This document shows positions 22,755 to 31,683 of a stretch of DNA of 61,284 nucleotides, piece by piece. The translations under genes were made by a program, and so were the position numbers. The stretch covers positions 1 to 61,284 of the IMG/VR virus record IMGVR_UViG_3300031857_000179; one strand, written 5' to 3'. Positions within the stretch are counted from its first letter, which is position 1, and every line of letters begins with the position of its first letter. The notes under the pieces are model-generated. The model made no database searches. It was not told the DNA's origin and saw nothing but the letters and a program-made list of their open reading frames with translations. This DNA comes from a virus.

Positions 22755-23591
22755 TTATGTTGTCAAAAAACAACTATCTTTCTTCTGCCAAAATGCGGGT
22801 CTATTATTCCAACAATCTGTGGTAACACTTTCGTATCCATATTTTCTGAGTGTCTTTCCGAACAATCTTCCCATTTGTTTTCCATCATAGACTTCGGTAC
22901 CATCTTTGTATTGATTGAAGTGACCAATGGCTCTTCCGTTGAATGTGTTAGCAATCAACATATATGTTGGTGACCCTTGTTCAATCACATCAATCAAATG
23001 CTCAATCGGTCTGTCAAAGTGTTCAAAGTATTCGGAAGCAAAAAACAAACTTGTTCCTGGCTTTTCAACTTGTGTAAGATTTTCAATGATTTTGAAATTG
23101 TATTTGTCGCCCAACTCTGTTGCCATCTTATACTGGTAACTATCTTTTAGATTTGTACCATAGACATTTGAGTTCGGAAACAATTCTTTCATACCAACTG
23201 TAGTATAACCGAAACCGCATCCCAAGTCAACCACATTGTCAACATTACCAATGTATTCAACTATACTTTTACCAAACATAGACTTTGGTGCATTGATTTC
23301 TTTGAGATACCTTCTAGAGTATTTTGACCAACACATCCATACTTCGCAGAAATAATAAGCATCAGAGTAAACAGAATAGTCTGGCGTTCCTGTTTCCAAT
23401 GATGCATACCATCTATTCTCAAGGTCTTTCATTTGACGCATATCATCATCGGGTATGATTGCGCCATCATGCGCTTTCATACAATTCAATGTGACTTTCA
23501 ATGCCGCCTCAATATCTATGTCTGCAACCTTAGCGCAGTTTTCAAGATACCGCTTTAGACTCTCTTTGCCTATTTCATCAACAATACTCAT
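22755..23591 (-). CDS. SAM-dependent methyltransferase, class I
   Basis: A 278-aa protein. VDNVVDLGCGFGYTTVGMKE is motif I, the SAM-binding glycine loop, and SLFFASEYFEHFDRPIEHL occupies the motif IV position. There is no N-P-P-Y typical of DNA amino-methylases, so a small-molecule, sugar or base-derivative acceptor is more likely. The start is the ATG overlapping the upstream TGA (TGATG). It is directly downstream of the TAGT-like glycosyltransferase, which suggests they act on the same product. Confidence 0.82.
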   Translation of the reverse strand: MSIVDEIGKESLKRYLENCAKVADIDIEAALKVTLNCMKAHDGAIIPDDDMRQMKDLENRWYASLETGTPDYSVYSDAYYFCEVWMCWSKYSRRYLKEINAPKSMFGKSIVEYIGNVDNVVDLGCGFGYTTVGMKELFPNSNVYGTNLKDSYQYKMATELGDKYNFKIIENLTQVEKPGTSLFFASEYFEHFDRPIEHLIDVIEQGSPTYMLIANTFNGRAIGHFNQYKDGTEVYDGKQMGRLFGKTLRKYGYESVTTDCWNNRPAFWQKKDSCFLTT

Positions 23592-24496
23592 CAATCTGGT
23601 TTCCAATTACGAATCAACTTCATTCCATATTCGTTGTTGCCTTCTGGAACTATTGCATCAGATTTCATTCGCAACTTGTTTACTTTGAATGGATTGTAGT
23701 CAACATAATGATGCCAACGACCATAACGCCAAACAACTCTTGCAACATCTGGATGCATATCTGCAAGCATCTGTGATTTGTTAATTGTACCGCTACTATT
23801 GTAACCAGTCTTTTTAAAGTTCTCATCAGCATCTGCAAATTCTTTATGATAGAATTCTTCGGTGTTACCACCCTTAACTGTCTGTGTAGCCGCCTTACCT
23901 TGCAAGAATGCATTGAACTGAATGGTACAATCACCATCTTTCAACACGCGGAGACAGATATCAGTATCTTCATTGTACCGACCACGCCAACGATGTTTAC
24001 AATCATTGGAGATTAGCAAACAGGAATAGATTCGTGTGTTAGTTACGAATGGTGGATACTTTGAATTTGGTGCAATGAAGAACCGATACTGAAAGCCAGA
24101 GATTGGCACATTCTCAAAGCGGTCAACAAAATCTTCTGCGGCTCGGAAGATAGCGCCAGATTCAACACGATAACGTTTGTTCTGGTTCAATCGGTAGAAA
24201 TCAGAAATGTTATCATCTAGTACCCAATGCTTTTCTGCACCAATTTCAATCGCATGATCCCAACACCAATTTCTAGCACGACCTGGTCCATCACCATGAT
24301 TACTGAATGGTGCAACTAGCAATGTAACATATGGGCGAATCTTAAAGTCGTCCAATGCTTTTTCATAATTCTCCAAGTCTTGTGGCTCAATCGCAATGTA
24401 ATGAGGAACTTTCATACGAGCGAGTGACCGAGAAGTCAACATAGATTCATGCCGACCTTTAGATATAATATAAACTGGATACTTAGGGTTAATCAT
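23591..24496 (-). CDS. TET-associated-type glycosyltransferase (TAGT-like)
   Basis: A 301-aa protein starting MINPKYPVYIISKGRHESML. This N-terminus, then VPHYIAIEPQDLENYEKAL, GDGPGRARNWCWDHAIE, HWVLDDNISDFYR and NEDTDICLRVLKDGDCTIQF plus QTVKGGNTEE, match my memory of the TAGT/GREB1-like glycosyltransferase family that decorates oxidised pyrimidines in hypermodified phage DNA. DDN is the likely metal site. The ATG overlaps the upstream stop (ATGA). No TET/JBP dioxygenase is in the window, so the acceptor base is unknown. Confidence 0.82.
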   Translation of the reverse strand: MINPKYPVYIISKGRHESMLTSRSLARMKVPHYIAIEPQDLENYEKALDDFKIRPYVTLLVAPFSNHGDGPGRARNWCWDHAIEIGAEKHWVLDDNISDFYRLNQNKRYRVESGAIFRAAEDFVDRFENVPISGFQYRFFIAPNSKYPPFVTNTRIYSCLLISNDCKHRWRGRYNEDTDICLRVLKDGDCTIQFNAFLQGKAATQTVKGGNTEEFYHKEFADADENFKKTGYNSSGTINKSQMLADMHPDVARVVWRYGRWHHYVDYNPFKVNKLRMKSDAIVPEGNNEYGMKLIRNWKPD

Positions 24497-24864
24497 TCTA
24501 CAATCCAACGATTCAAGGAATTTTCTTCAATGTCAAGTTTTGGATACCAAATACTTTTGCTCTTATCAGTTAATCCTTGGTCAATCAACTTAGCAAACGC
24601 ATTATAATCTTCTTCATTTCGGAAGTTTACATACAGTTGTTTCCATGGAGGATTATCATTCTGGTCAAAAGTTGGCATACCTTTCCAATACTTCTTAAAG
24701 AATTGGTCTCTGGTAAGCAATGAATCATCAACTTCAACTACAGGAAGTTTTTCTTCTTGCGTTTGTTCACCATCCATGAATTTGGAAACATCGTTGATAT
24801 CATCACTCTCAAAATCAAGACAACTTTCATACTCGGTAGTTTCATCAACTTTTATATCGCTCAT
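24493..24864 (-). CDS. Acidic phage protein linked to the TAGT gene
   Basis: A 123-aa protein. The first 50 residues are acidic and probably disordered (TTEYESCLDFESDDINDVSK). The rest forms one domain: FFKKYWKGMPTFDQ, PPWKQLYVNFRNEEDYNAFA and SIWYPKLDIEENSLNRW. I recall this KYWKGMP...W domain in phage proteins near DNA-modification genes, but its function is not known to me. It overlaps both neighbours by 4 bases. Confidence 0.65.
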   Translation of the reverse strand: MSDIKVDETTEYESCLDFESDDINDVSKFMDGEQTQEEKLPVVEVDDSLLTRDQFFKKYWKGMPTFDQNDNPPWKQLYVNFRNEEDYNAFAKLIDQGLTDKSKSIWYPKLDIEENSLNRWIVE

Positions 24865-25448
24865 TTTGAATGCCTTACAATTTTCTTAATTAATTTTGTT
24901 TGACGTTTTCTTGCCATCTGCATAGCAAGAGGCTTAACTTTCTCAAGGAATACTTTACCGTCAAGATGTTCTAGTTCATGCTGAAAGCATTGTGCTGTTA
25001 TACCACGCAACCACAACTCTTTTGGTTGTGAATATTCATCATAGTAATTTACAAGAACACCTTCATATCTAGGTACGCCAACAAACAATGCTGGATACGA
25101 CAAGCAACCTTCACGCATTAGTTTTGGATCACCATCAACATCAATGATTTTTGGATTGACGCAAACCATTTGAAATTGGTCTGTACCAATCACAAACATT
25201 CTAAATTTAAATCCACATTGATTAGCTGACAATCCAACACCATTATAGGTATGCATTGTCAACTTCAATTGTTTGATAAATTTTTGAATCTCTGGTTGCA
25301 TAATTTGAGACATATCAAAGTCTTCAACTGGTGTTCTTAGTAACGGATGACCTTCCGTTAAAATAGACAACGGAAGAATCTTTTCTTCCAAAACTTTGGT
25401 TGGAGATTTAGACTCCGTATTAATAACTAAAATATCATCATCATTCAT
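24861..25448 (-). CDS. def: Peptide deformylase
   Basis: A 195-aa protein with all three metal-site motifs: GVGLSANQ (residues 70-77), EGCLS (113-117) and QHELEH (156-161) followed by LDG. It removes the formyl group from nascent proteins. Phage deformylases are common in aquatic T4-like phages, where they are thought to favour host or phage protein turnover during infection. It overlaps gp46 and the acidic gene by 4 bases. A longer N-terminus than the minimal phage form precedes the domain. Confidence 0.94.
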   Translation of the reverse strand: MNDDDILVINTESKSPTKVLEEKILPLSILTEGHPLLRTPVEDFDMSQIMQPEIQKFIKQLKLTMHTYNGVGLSANQCGFKFRMFVIGTDQFQMVCVNPKIIDVDGDPKLMREGCLSYPALFVGVPRYEGVLVNYYDEYSQPKELWLRGITAQCFQHELEHLDGKVFLEKVKPLAMQMARKRQTKLIKKIVRHSK

Positions 25449-27157
25449 TTTACTATCCTTGAAAAATTATTTACCTTCTCAAACCGAATTAAGTTTCGGA
25501 ACTTATCTTGCAGTATGTCACCCTTGTGTGATATCACAAACAGATTTACATCTTCAAGCATCTGTAGAATTGTCATCAAGTACTCAGTTCCATTATTATC
25601 TAGGCTACTATCAAACACTTCATCTAGAATCAACAAATTGGTATTCGTAGAATTCTTAAGTTTTGCTACCGCTCTCCATGTCAACATAAGTGCCATGTCA
25701 ATTCTCTGTTTCTCACCCTCACTAAAAGATGCATAGCTGAATTCATCACGATGGCGTGACTTGATTGTTTCTTTGAACGATTCATCAAGATTAAAATTCA
25801 CAAAGAAATCCAGCGATGCTAGATACTTATTTACCATCTTGTTTATGATAGGCAAATATTGCTTAATGATTTTTGTTTTGATTCCAGTATCTTTTAACAA
25901 CAGAGAGGCAGCTTCAAGATATGTCTTTTCTTCTATTAACGATTTCTTTTTGGATTCTAACTCTGCTAATTGTATTTGCAATGCGAGAAGTTTATTGGTC
26001 TCCGAGGACAAGTTTTCCTTGGATGATGACAATACTCCTATCTCTTTCTGCAATTTTCCTATGTACTTATTCAATTCAATGATGGTTGAATTGTTGGATG
26101 CAACAGCAACCCATTTGACTTGAATAGCATTAGAAATTTTTGTAATATCATTTAGCCGATTTTGTTGCACTAGAATGTCAGATTCAAGTTTTGTCAAACC
26201 GTGAGTACACTTCTCAACTTTATCATTCAAATCTGTTATTTGTTTTTCTTTAAATTCCAACTGGATGCTTTGGCGACAAGTTGGGCAATCATCATTATTT
26301 AGGAAAAAGTTTACATCTTTACGATACTTTGACAAGTTGGTTTCAATCTGTGTTTCAAATTGATTTAGCTTTTTCAATTTATCGTTTACAATAGACTTGT
26401 CTTCTATTTCTTTTTGCAGGGCAGAAATAGCTGTGTTCATGGAATTGATTTCTGTTTGTACCAAATCAATCTCAAGCCAAACATTGGCTACTTCCAATTC
26501 TTTGCTCACAATCAATTCATCGGTATTCTTCTTAATTTTTTCTGTGTGTTCTTCTACCAATTTGTGTTGATTGGAACACAAATCTAATTCGTGTTTGTTA
26601 GACTGAATGCTTTCTTTGTTGATTGAATGTTTATCTCTTAGCAGACCATTCATTGTGGAAAAGATTTGAATGTCCAACAAATCTTCAATGATTGCTCTCC
26701 TGTCAGCCGCAGAGAGTTGCATGAATGGCACAAAAGAAGCTGAACCGAGAATGACAATCTGTGTGAAAGACTTGTAGTTTAATTTGAGAATGAATTTCTC
26801 TAGATGTTCTTGATAGTCTTTTACAGCCGCATCTTGATTCAACATTTCGCCATCAACATAAATCTCAAAGATGTTTGGTTTGATACCACGAATGATTTTG
26901 AATTTCTTGTTTCCAATATCAAACTCACACTCAACGACACAATCTTTTTGATTGATTGAGTTTACCAATTGTGGTTTATTGATAGAACGAAATGGTTTTC
27001 CAAACAACACAAAGCACAGCGCATCAAGCAAGGTGGACTTGCCCGCACCGTTTGTTCCAACTACCAGTGTGTTTGTACTATTGCACAGATTAATTTCTGT
27101 GAAGTAATTACCAGTAGAAAGAAAGTTCTTAAATTTTATTGATTTGAAAAAAATCAT
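25445..27157 (-). CDS. 46: Recombination endonuclease subunit gp46 (Rad50/SbcC-like)
   Basis: A 570-aa SMC-type ATPase. LVVGTNGAGKSTLLDALCFV is Walker A; the centre is coiled coil with a zinc hook at NNDDCPTCRQSI; ASFSEGEKQRIDMALML is the signature motif; LLILDEVFDSSLDNNG is Walker B. With gp47 it resects DNA ends for recombination-dependent replication. Length is normal for T4-like gp46. It overlaps gp47 by 4 bases. Confidence 0.96.
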   Translation of the reverse strand: MIFFKSIKFKNFLSTGNYFTEINLCNSTNTLVVGTNGAGKSTLLDALCFVLFGKPFRSINKPQLVNSINQKDCVVECEFDIGNKKFKIIRGIKPNIFEIYVDGEMLNQDAAVKDYQEHLEKFILKLNYKSFTQIVILGSASFVPFMQLSAADRRAIIEDLLDIQIFSTMNGLLRDKHSINKESIQSNKHELDLCSNQHKLVEEHTEKIKKNTDELIVSKELEVANVWLEIDLVQTEINSMNTAISALQKEIEDKSIVNDKLKKLNQFETQIETNLSKYRKDVNFFLNNDDCPTCRQSIQLEFKEKQITDLNDKVEKCTHGLTKLESDILVQQNRLNDITKISNAIQVKWVAVASNNSTIIELNKYIGKLQKEIGVLSSSKENLSSETNKLLALQIQLAELESKKKSLIEEKTYLEAASLLLKDTGIKTKIIKQYLPIINKMVNKYLASLDFFVNFNLDESFKETIKSRHRDEFSYASFSEGEKQRIDMALMLTWRAVAKLKNSTNTNLLILDEVFDSSLDNNGTEYLMTILQMLEDVNLFVISHKGDILQDKFRNLIRFEKVNNFSRIVK

Positions 27158-28224
27158 TCAGTCACTTCAACATTCAAAGATTCAACATATAACTCACGCA
27201 TTAGATTCTTTAGTTTATCAGAATCCACATCAAGTGTCAACCCATCAATATACTTGGAAAGAATAGTCATGGTATCTTCCGCTTGGTCAATTAATTCCTG
27301 ATCATCATCTATTGTAGTATCAGAAAAATCTTCTACCACAGCAACATCGGCTACACCAGCTTTGTTCAATTGCTCAAGCACATAATCAAAAAGATAAGCA
27401 TTTGTTTTGTTTACCACAACCACTTTGACATAAGTGTCTTTGTGTACCGAGAAGTCATATGCTTTCCAATACTCAAACGATTGTGATTCATCATCATAGT
27501 TAATCTTGTAGAACATTCTACATGGATTTGAAATGAATGTCAAGTCTCTTGTCTCGGTATCAAAGACATGAAAGCCTCTTGGATCATTGAAGTCAGTCCA
27601 GGTAATTTCATATTGATTACCAAGATAGTGAATTGTACCATCTGAAGACTTGTGGTGAAAGTGTCCAGATAGAACCATATCAAATCTATCAAAGATTTTC
27701 TTATCTAGTCCAGCATGACAAACATTACCTCTATCCATCTCAAAGCCAGAAATTTCAAAGTGCCCGAACACAATTTCCGACTTGGTGTCTTGCAAAAACT
27801 GAAGTGAATTTTCGTAGTTGGATGAGTTGATCCATGGCATTAATGTGATTGGAAGACCATCATAGGTTCTTTCAACAGGATCAATAAACACATTGATGTT
27901 ATCATACCTATCAAACAATTCATGCATGGCATTAATTTCGTTTGTGTTCTTGTATGTCACATCATGGTTACCAACGATAACATCCATCTTGATGTTTTCT
28001 TTTTCAAGCACATCAAAGAATCGTTTGCGCCATGAATTCAAAATGACATAGTTGATAAATTTGCGTCTATCAACCACATCACCAAGATGCACAATCTGAG
28101 TTATGTTATTCTCTTTTAGGTATGGAAAGAATGTACCTTCCCAGAATTTAAAAAAGAACTCATTGAACAATAAACTATCACCACGTGCGCCAGCATGTGT
28201 ATCATTAATTAAAGCAATCTTCAT
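27154..28224 (-). CDS. 47: Recombination endonuclease subunit gp47 (Mre11/SbcD-like)
   Basis: A 356-aa metallophosphoesterase nuclease. LINDTHAGARGDS, IVHLGDVVDRRKF, VIVGNHDVTYKN, VFGHFEISGFEMD and VLSGHFHHKSSD give the five metal-binding motifs in order. It forms the nuclease core of the gp46/gp47 complex. The acidic C-terminus (EDFSDTTIDDDQELIDQAED) likely binds gp46. It overlaps the nucleotidyltransferase gene by 4 bases. Confidence 0.96.
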   Translation of the reverse strand: MKIALINDTHAGARGDSLLFNEFFFKFWEGTFFPYLKENNITQIVHLGDVVDRRKFINYVILNSWRKRFFDVLEKENIKMDVIVGNHDVTYKNTNEINAMHELFDRYDNINVFIDPVERTYDGLPITLMPWINSSNYENSLQFLQDTKSEIVFGHFEISGFEMDRGNVCHAGLDKKIFDRFDMVLSGHFHHKSSDGTIHYLGNQYEITWTDFNDPRGFHVFDTETRDLTFISNPCRMFYKINYDDESQSFEYWKAYDFSVHKDTYVKVVVVNKTNAYLFDYVLEQLNKAGVADVAVVEDFSDTTIDDDQELIDQAEDTMTILSKYIDGLTLDVDSDKLKNLMRELYVESLNVEVTE

Positions 28225-28673
28225 AGTGTACTTTTATTAGCCACTCTCTTACGTAATTCGGTTGTTGAAAAACTATGTCTGCGTTGATTGTAGAAAACTT
28301 TAATTGCTCGTTCTTCACAAATTTGTTTACCTGTGAAATCTTTATCTTTGTATTCTTCACCAATAATTCGTATTGTGATTGGTAAGAACATCAACATGTC
28401 TTCAAGGTCTTTCTCTGTTTGGTACACAATAATTTCATCTACAAATTTAACAGCCGAAAGCTGGACATATCGTTCAACAATAGACTGAACTGGTTTGTTT
28501 TTAGATTCTGGTCTATCAATTGATGGATCCATCTGTAATGCAACAATTAGGTAATCACATATTGATTTTGCTTCGGCCAGCATCAAAATGTGACCAGCAT
28601 GAAGCAAGTCAAAAGTGGAACAAGTAAAACCAACAGGCTTACCAATCATATTATCAGGCAACACTAGCATCAT
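28221..28673 (-). CDS. Cytidylyltransferase-like nucleotidyltransferase
   Basis: A 150-aa protein. VGFTCSTFDLLHAGHILML contains the H-x-G-H nucleotide-binding motif, and RRHSFSTTELRKRVA is the family's S-T-T-x-x-R C-terminal motif. This resembles TagD/RfaE-type enzymes that make CDP-glycerol or ADP-heptose. In a phage it could serve glycan or lipid-head-group modification. It lies between gp55 and gp47 in an otherwise recombination/transcription operon. Confidence 0.85.
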   Translation of the reverse strand: MMLVLPDNMIGKPVGFTCSTFDLLHAGHILMLAEAKSICDYLIVALQMDPSIDRPESKNKPVQSIVERYVQLSAVKFVDEIIVYQTEKDLEDMLMFLPITIRIIGEEYKDKDFTGKQICEERAIKVFYNQRRHSFSTTELRKRVANKSTL

Positions 28674-28686
28674 TATACTCCATAAA

Positions 28687-29250
28687 TTAAAGTTTGTCGG
28701 GTAATTGTTCGTCTAAAACTGTTTCTTCTAGGAATTTATCCAAGACTTTTAGTTTAGTTTTCTTCTTTTCATTCTTCTTTGCCTCAAATGTTTGAATGAA
28801 TTCGGAAAGATTGTCATACAAGACAAACTGTTTCATGTTACCTTCCGAATCTTCATACATTTCACCTTCATCAAGAAGACCAAACTGTTCGGTAGCTTTA
28901 TACTTAACATACAGTTGTTTCTTCTCTTTTTGAATGCGCCTCAGAAAAGCAAAGTATATGATTTGGGTAAAGTATGCGAATGGATTGGAAGACTTGATTG
29001 GATCAAAGTTCCGAAAATACATAATGCAATTCTCAATACCATCACATACCATTTCTTCTCGGAAAGAATACGATATAAAGTTTGGTTTGCGAGATAGATG
29101 GTTAGCAATTTTTAGGAAGCATTCGCCGATATAGTTTGGTACTATAGGATCATCCTTGCCCTCAGCTTTGGCTTCATCACATGCCGTTTTATAGTCTATC
29201 AATGCCTTCAAAAAATCGGCATTGTTAACATAGTGTTTTTGTTTCATCAT
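28687..29250 (-). CDS. 55: Late sigma factor gp55
   Basis: A 187-aa protein that directs host RNA polymerase to TATAAATA late promoters. YVNNADFLKALIDYKTACDE, SYSFREEMVCDGIENCIMYF and NFDPIKSSNPFAYFTQIIYF with FLRRIQKEKKQLYVKYK match T4 gp55 in order, covering the sigma region 2 equivalent. The hydrophobic-acidic clamp-binding tail of T4 is replaced by ETVLDEQLPDKL. Many TATAAATA-type sites in this window support its function. Two ATGs in tandem open the gene. Confidence 0.93.
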   Translation of the reverse strand: MMKQKHYVNNADFLKALIDYKTACDEAKAEGKDDPIVPNYIGECFLKIANHLSRKPNFISYSFREEMVCDGIENCIMYFRNFDPIKSSNPFAYFTQIIYFAFLRRIQKEKKQLYVKYKATEQFGLLDEGEMYEDSEGNMKQFVLYDNLSEFIQTFEAKKNEKKKTKLKVLDKFLEETVLDEQLPDKL

Positions 29251-29264
29251 TATTTCCTAAAATA

Positions 29265-29297
29265 ACACTTGACAGACGCCAGTGTCGTGCGTATAAT
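29265..29297 (+). promoter_or_regulatory. Perfect sigma-70 promoter on the plus strand
   Basis: TTGACA (29269-29274), exactly 17 bases, TATAAT (29292-29297), in the 67-base gap between gp55 and the Sm-like gene. It points right, against every gene in the window. Arms ACACT and AGTGT (29265-29269, 29281-29285) flank the -35. Transcripts would be antisense to the Sm-like gene and uvsW. No comparable minus-strand promoter is visible in the gap. Confidence 0.75.
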
Positions 29298-29317
29298 ACA
29301 CCCTGTGGGGTCTGCAA

Positions 29318-29749
29318 TTAATGTAATAAGTTCTTCTTTATGTGTTTGATTGAATCTTGTATCTGCTCAAACTCATCATCGTCACCCTCACCATCATCTT
29401 CTTCATACTCATCATCAGATTCTGTAAGCAATGCTTCATCAATAGCATCTGCATTCATCTTAATCATTTCATTACTATCTTCTACAGCACTCAGGTAGTA
29501 ATCAACAAGAGACTTCTTAGGTTCAATTATGGTAAGAACGCTTGTCTCATATAACTTAGCTGTATTCTCTCCAATCAATTCTAAAGGCAACCATGGTGCC
29601 ATCATCACCATAGATTTACCAGAACTGATTCTCTTAAAGAACAAACTCATAGGACTGTTCATTACAACCATTTTGCTTTCATCTATATGATACGAGGCTA
29701 TGATATCTTCGCCATCTTGTAATCTTAGAATTTTTATTTCGTTATGCAT
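29318..29749 (-). CDS. Sm-like phage protein with acidic tail
   Basis: A 143-aa protein. HNEIKILRLQDGEDIIASYH, MVVMNSPMSLFFKR, GKSMVMMAPWLPLE and ETSVLTIIEPKKSLVDYYLS match the Sm-like protein family of cyanophage origin; MMAPWLP is the most telling segment. The C-terminal 40 residues are very acidic (DDEYEEDDGEGDDDEFEQ). The phage role is not established. It follows uvsW with an 8-base overlap, the usual position in related phages. Confidence 0.8.
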   Translation of the reverse strand: MHNEIKILRLQDGEDIIASYHIDESKMVVMNSPMSLFFKRISSGKSMVMMAPWLPLELIGENTAKLYETSVLTIIEPKKSLVDYYLSAVEDSNEMIKMNADAIDEALLTESDDEYEEDDGEGDDDEFEQIQDSIKHIKKNLLH

Positions 29750-31208
29750 TTTTTAACTCTATGTTGTAAAACTTGTAGGTGAACTTTTCTTCTTCGTATA
29801 TTTTAACACGTTCAACAAAATGTTTCAAGGTAAAATTGGTAAACTTGCCTATTCTAAAATCGTCTGAGATATCAAATAAGACTGCTGATTCTTTGTTGTC
29901 GCCTTTTCGTAATCCACGACCAATGGACTGCAAATTGCGAATGCGAGATTTAGATGGAGAAGCAAAGATGACATTGTGTAGGTTGCGAATGTTAATCCCA
30001 GTACTAAAAGTGCCATAAGATGCCACAATAATAGCATCGCTTTCTCCTTCTGTAATAGCACGAATTGATTCTCTGACTTCAACATCTGTATCTCCGTAAA
30101 CAAAAAATACTTTACGATTTCCCTTTTCAGCATCTATCAACTTAAACAATTCTTTACCGTGTTTCTCAACCAATTGAAAGAGAACTAGAGAGTTTCCTTT
30201 TAATGACAAAACTAGATTTTTAATAAATGCATTTCTTTGTGCATTCATAACTATGTATTCTATCTCGGATTGATAGTCCCAAGACCTAGCTTGTTTACAC
30301 GCTTCTTCTGGATGTTTGAGTATTAGACATTTTATTTTGAAATCTGCAAGTTGTTTGTTGTCAATCAATTCTTTGGTAGTTATTACTTTTAATACAGCAC
30401 CAAACAAACCCTCAAGAACAAGTTTGTGTGTTTGTGTGCCATCAAGAGTACCAGTACAACCTATACGATACTTCGTTTCTGTAAGACCACTCATAATTGT
30501 AGCCAACGACTTAGCTTTAAATTGATGCGCTTCATCACCAAGAACAAAATCAAATTGTTCAAAGTATTCTGGTTCACGATTGTAGATAGATTGCCAGGTA
30601 GTAATAGTTAAAAACTTATCTATGTTTCTATCTTTACCTGCGTATTGTTTGTGGCAGTTTGTTTCAGAATCATATCCGTATGATTTGAAATCTGAATACA
30701 TCTGTTCTACCAAAGATGTTGTTGGTACAATCAACAAACCTTTCTTAAGGTCTTCATCTTGTATCTTGCGGAGAATCAAATAAAGAATGAGAGATTTGCC
30801 AGATGCTGTTGGTGAAAGTAGTAGTGAGCGTTTGTTTCTTATCGCATGAACAAAAGAAGATAGTTGATAATCTCTTGGTACAATAGGTAAGTTTAGTGTT
30901 GAGATAAACTGTTCAGCTTCTTTAACTGAAAAATTGTTTGTTAAGTTAACTTCTGGATAATAATATACTTTGTAGTTTCTATCATCACAAAACTTTTGTA
31001 TGTATGGTATCAAACCATAGTACATAGAGTAAGTTCTTAAATCAAGAAGGCGTATCTTTCCATCCCATAACCTATTCTTGTATGCTGGTGTAAATTGATA
31101 TCCAGGAACATGAAATGTAAAATGGTCAGATATTTCTTGAGCGAGGCTTTTTTCACACTCTAACTTTATATAAGCCTCATTGACTTTACTAATAATTAAA
31201 TCAGACAC
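29742..31208 (-). CDS. uvsW: Recombination helicase UvsW
   Basis: About 488 aa, SF2 helicase that unwinds D-loops and R-loops and branches DNA. LLSPTASGKSLILYLI is motif I, VLGDEAHQFKAKSL is motif II (DEAH), IGCTGTLDGT is motif III and QSIGRGLRKGDN is motif VI. The likely start is a GTG at 31208, giving SDLIISKVNEAYIKLE and overlapping the uvsY stop by 8 bases; an in-frame TTG at 31232 is the alternative. No ATG is available. Confidence 0.93.
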   Translation of the reverse strand: MSDLIISKVNEAYIKLECEKSLAQEISDHFTFHVPGYQFTPAYKNRLWDGKIRLLDLRTYSMYYGLIPYIQKFCDDRNYKVYYYPEVNLTNNFSVKEAEQFISTLNLPIVPRDYQLSSFVHAIRNKRSLLLSPTASGKSLILYLILRKIQDEDLKKGLLIVPTTSLVEQMYSDFKSYGYDSETNCHKQYAGKDRNIDKFLTITTWQSIYNREPEYFEQFDFVLGDEAHQFKAKSLATIMSGLTETKYRIGCTGTLDGTQTHKLVLEGLFGAVLKVITTKELIDNKQLADFKIKCLILKHPEEACKQARSWDYQSEIEYIVMNAQRNAFIKNLVLSLKGNSLVLFQLVEKHGKELFKLIDAEKGNRKVFFVYGDTDVEVRESIRAITEGESDAIIVASYGTFSTGINIRNLHNVIFASPSKSRIRNLQSIGRGLRKGDNKESAVLFDISDDFRIGKFTNFTLKHFVERVKIYEEEKFTYKFYNIELKNA

Positions 31209-31635
31209 CCTGTACGAACCGTTCCCAATCAATAAATGATTTAAGTTGAAATGTTCTACTATGTAGTTCTTTCAAAATCAACTCACAGCAACTGACGATT
31301 TCTTCATGCATCATTCTAGATGCAATAAATTTATTCAAGTCTTCATCTGCTTCCATGTATGTGGTAATTTCAGACTTGATAGTGAATGGAAATGGTGCCC
31401 AACCATACTTTCTCAAATCATCATCGCCCATCTTACCTGTATAGTATTCCCATTTAATTTTCTTCATCCGGGAATATTTGAAGTCAGCATCTTTACAAAG
31501 CAACTTATGGTGTGATAGAATGTTCAGATACTTGCTGTGAAGCTGTGGTATATCAATTAGTGCTTTACCAGGCTCTGTTCTATCAATTTTGGAATCTTTA
31601 TTCCACTCATTCATTAATTCTTCAAGTTTAGTCAT
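31201..31635 (-). CDS. uvsY: Recombination mediator UvsY
   Basis: A 144-aa protein that loads UvsX onto gp32-coated single-stranded DNA. LEELMNEWNKDSKIDRTEPG, LHSKYLNILSHHKLLCKD and KIKWEYYTGKMGDDDLRKYG follow the T4 UvsY layout, including the YYTGK segment. It has an AGGAGG ribosome site and a sigma-70-type promoter 20 bases upstream. It is the first early gene after the capsid block. Confidence 0.92.
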   Translation of the reverse strand: MTKLEELMNEWNKDSKIDRTEPGKALIDIPQLHSKYLNILSHHKLLCKDADFKYSRMKKIKWEYYTGKMGDDDLRKYGWAPFPFTIKSEITTYMEADEDLNKFIASRMMHEEIVSCCELILKELHSRTFQLKSFIDWERFVQGV

Positions 31636-31654
31636 TACAATTCCTCCTTGTAGG

Positions 31655-31683
31655 AGTATACATCAATTAAAACATTTTGTCAA
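31655..31683 (-). promoter_or_regulatory. Sigma-70 promoter of uvsY
   Basis: The minus strand reads TTGACA (31683-31678), 17 bases, TATACT (31660-31655). The -35 is inside the last codons of the tail-tube-like gene. It restarts early transcription at the late/early junction. Confidence 0.8.
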
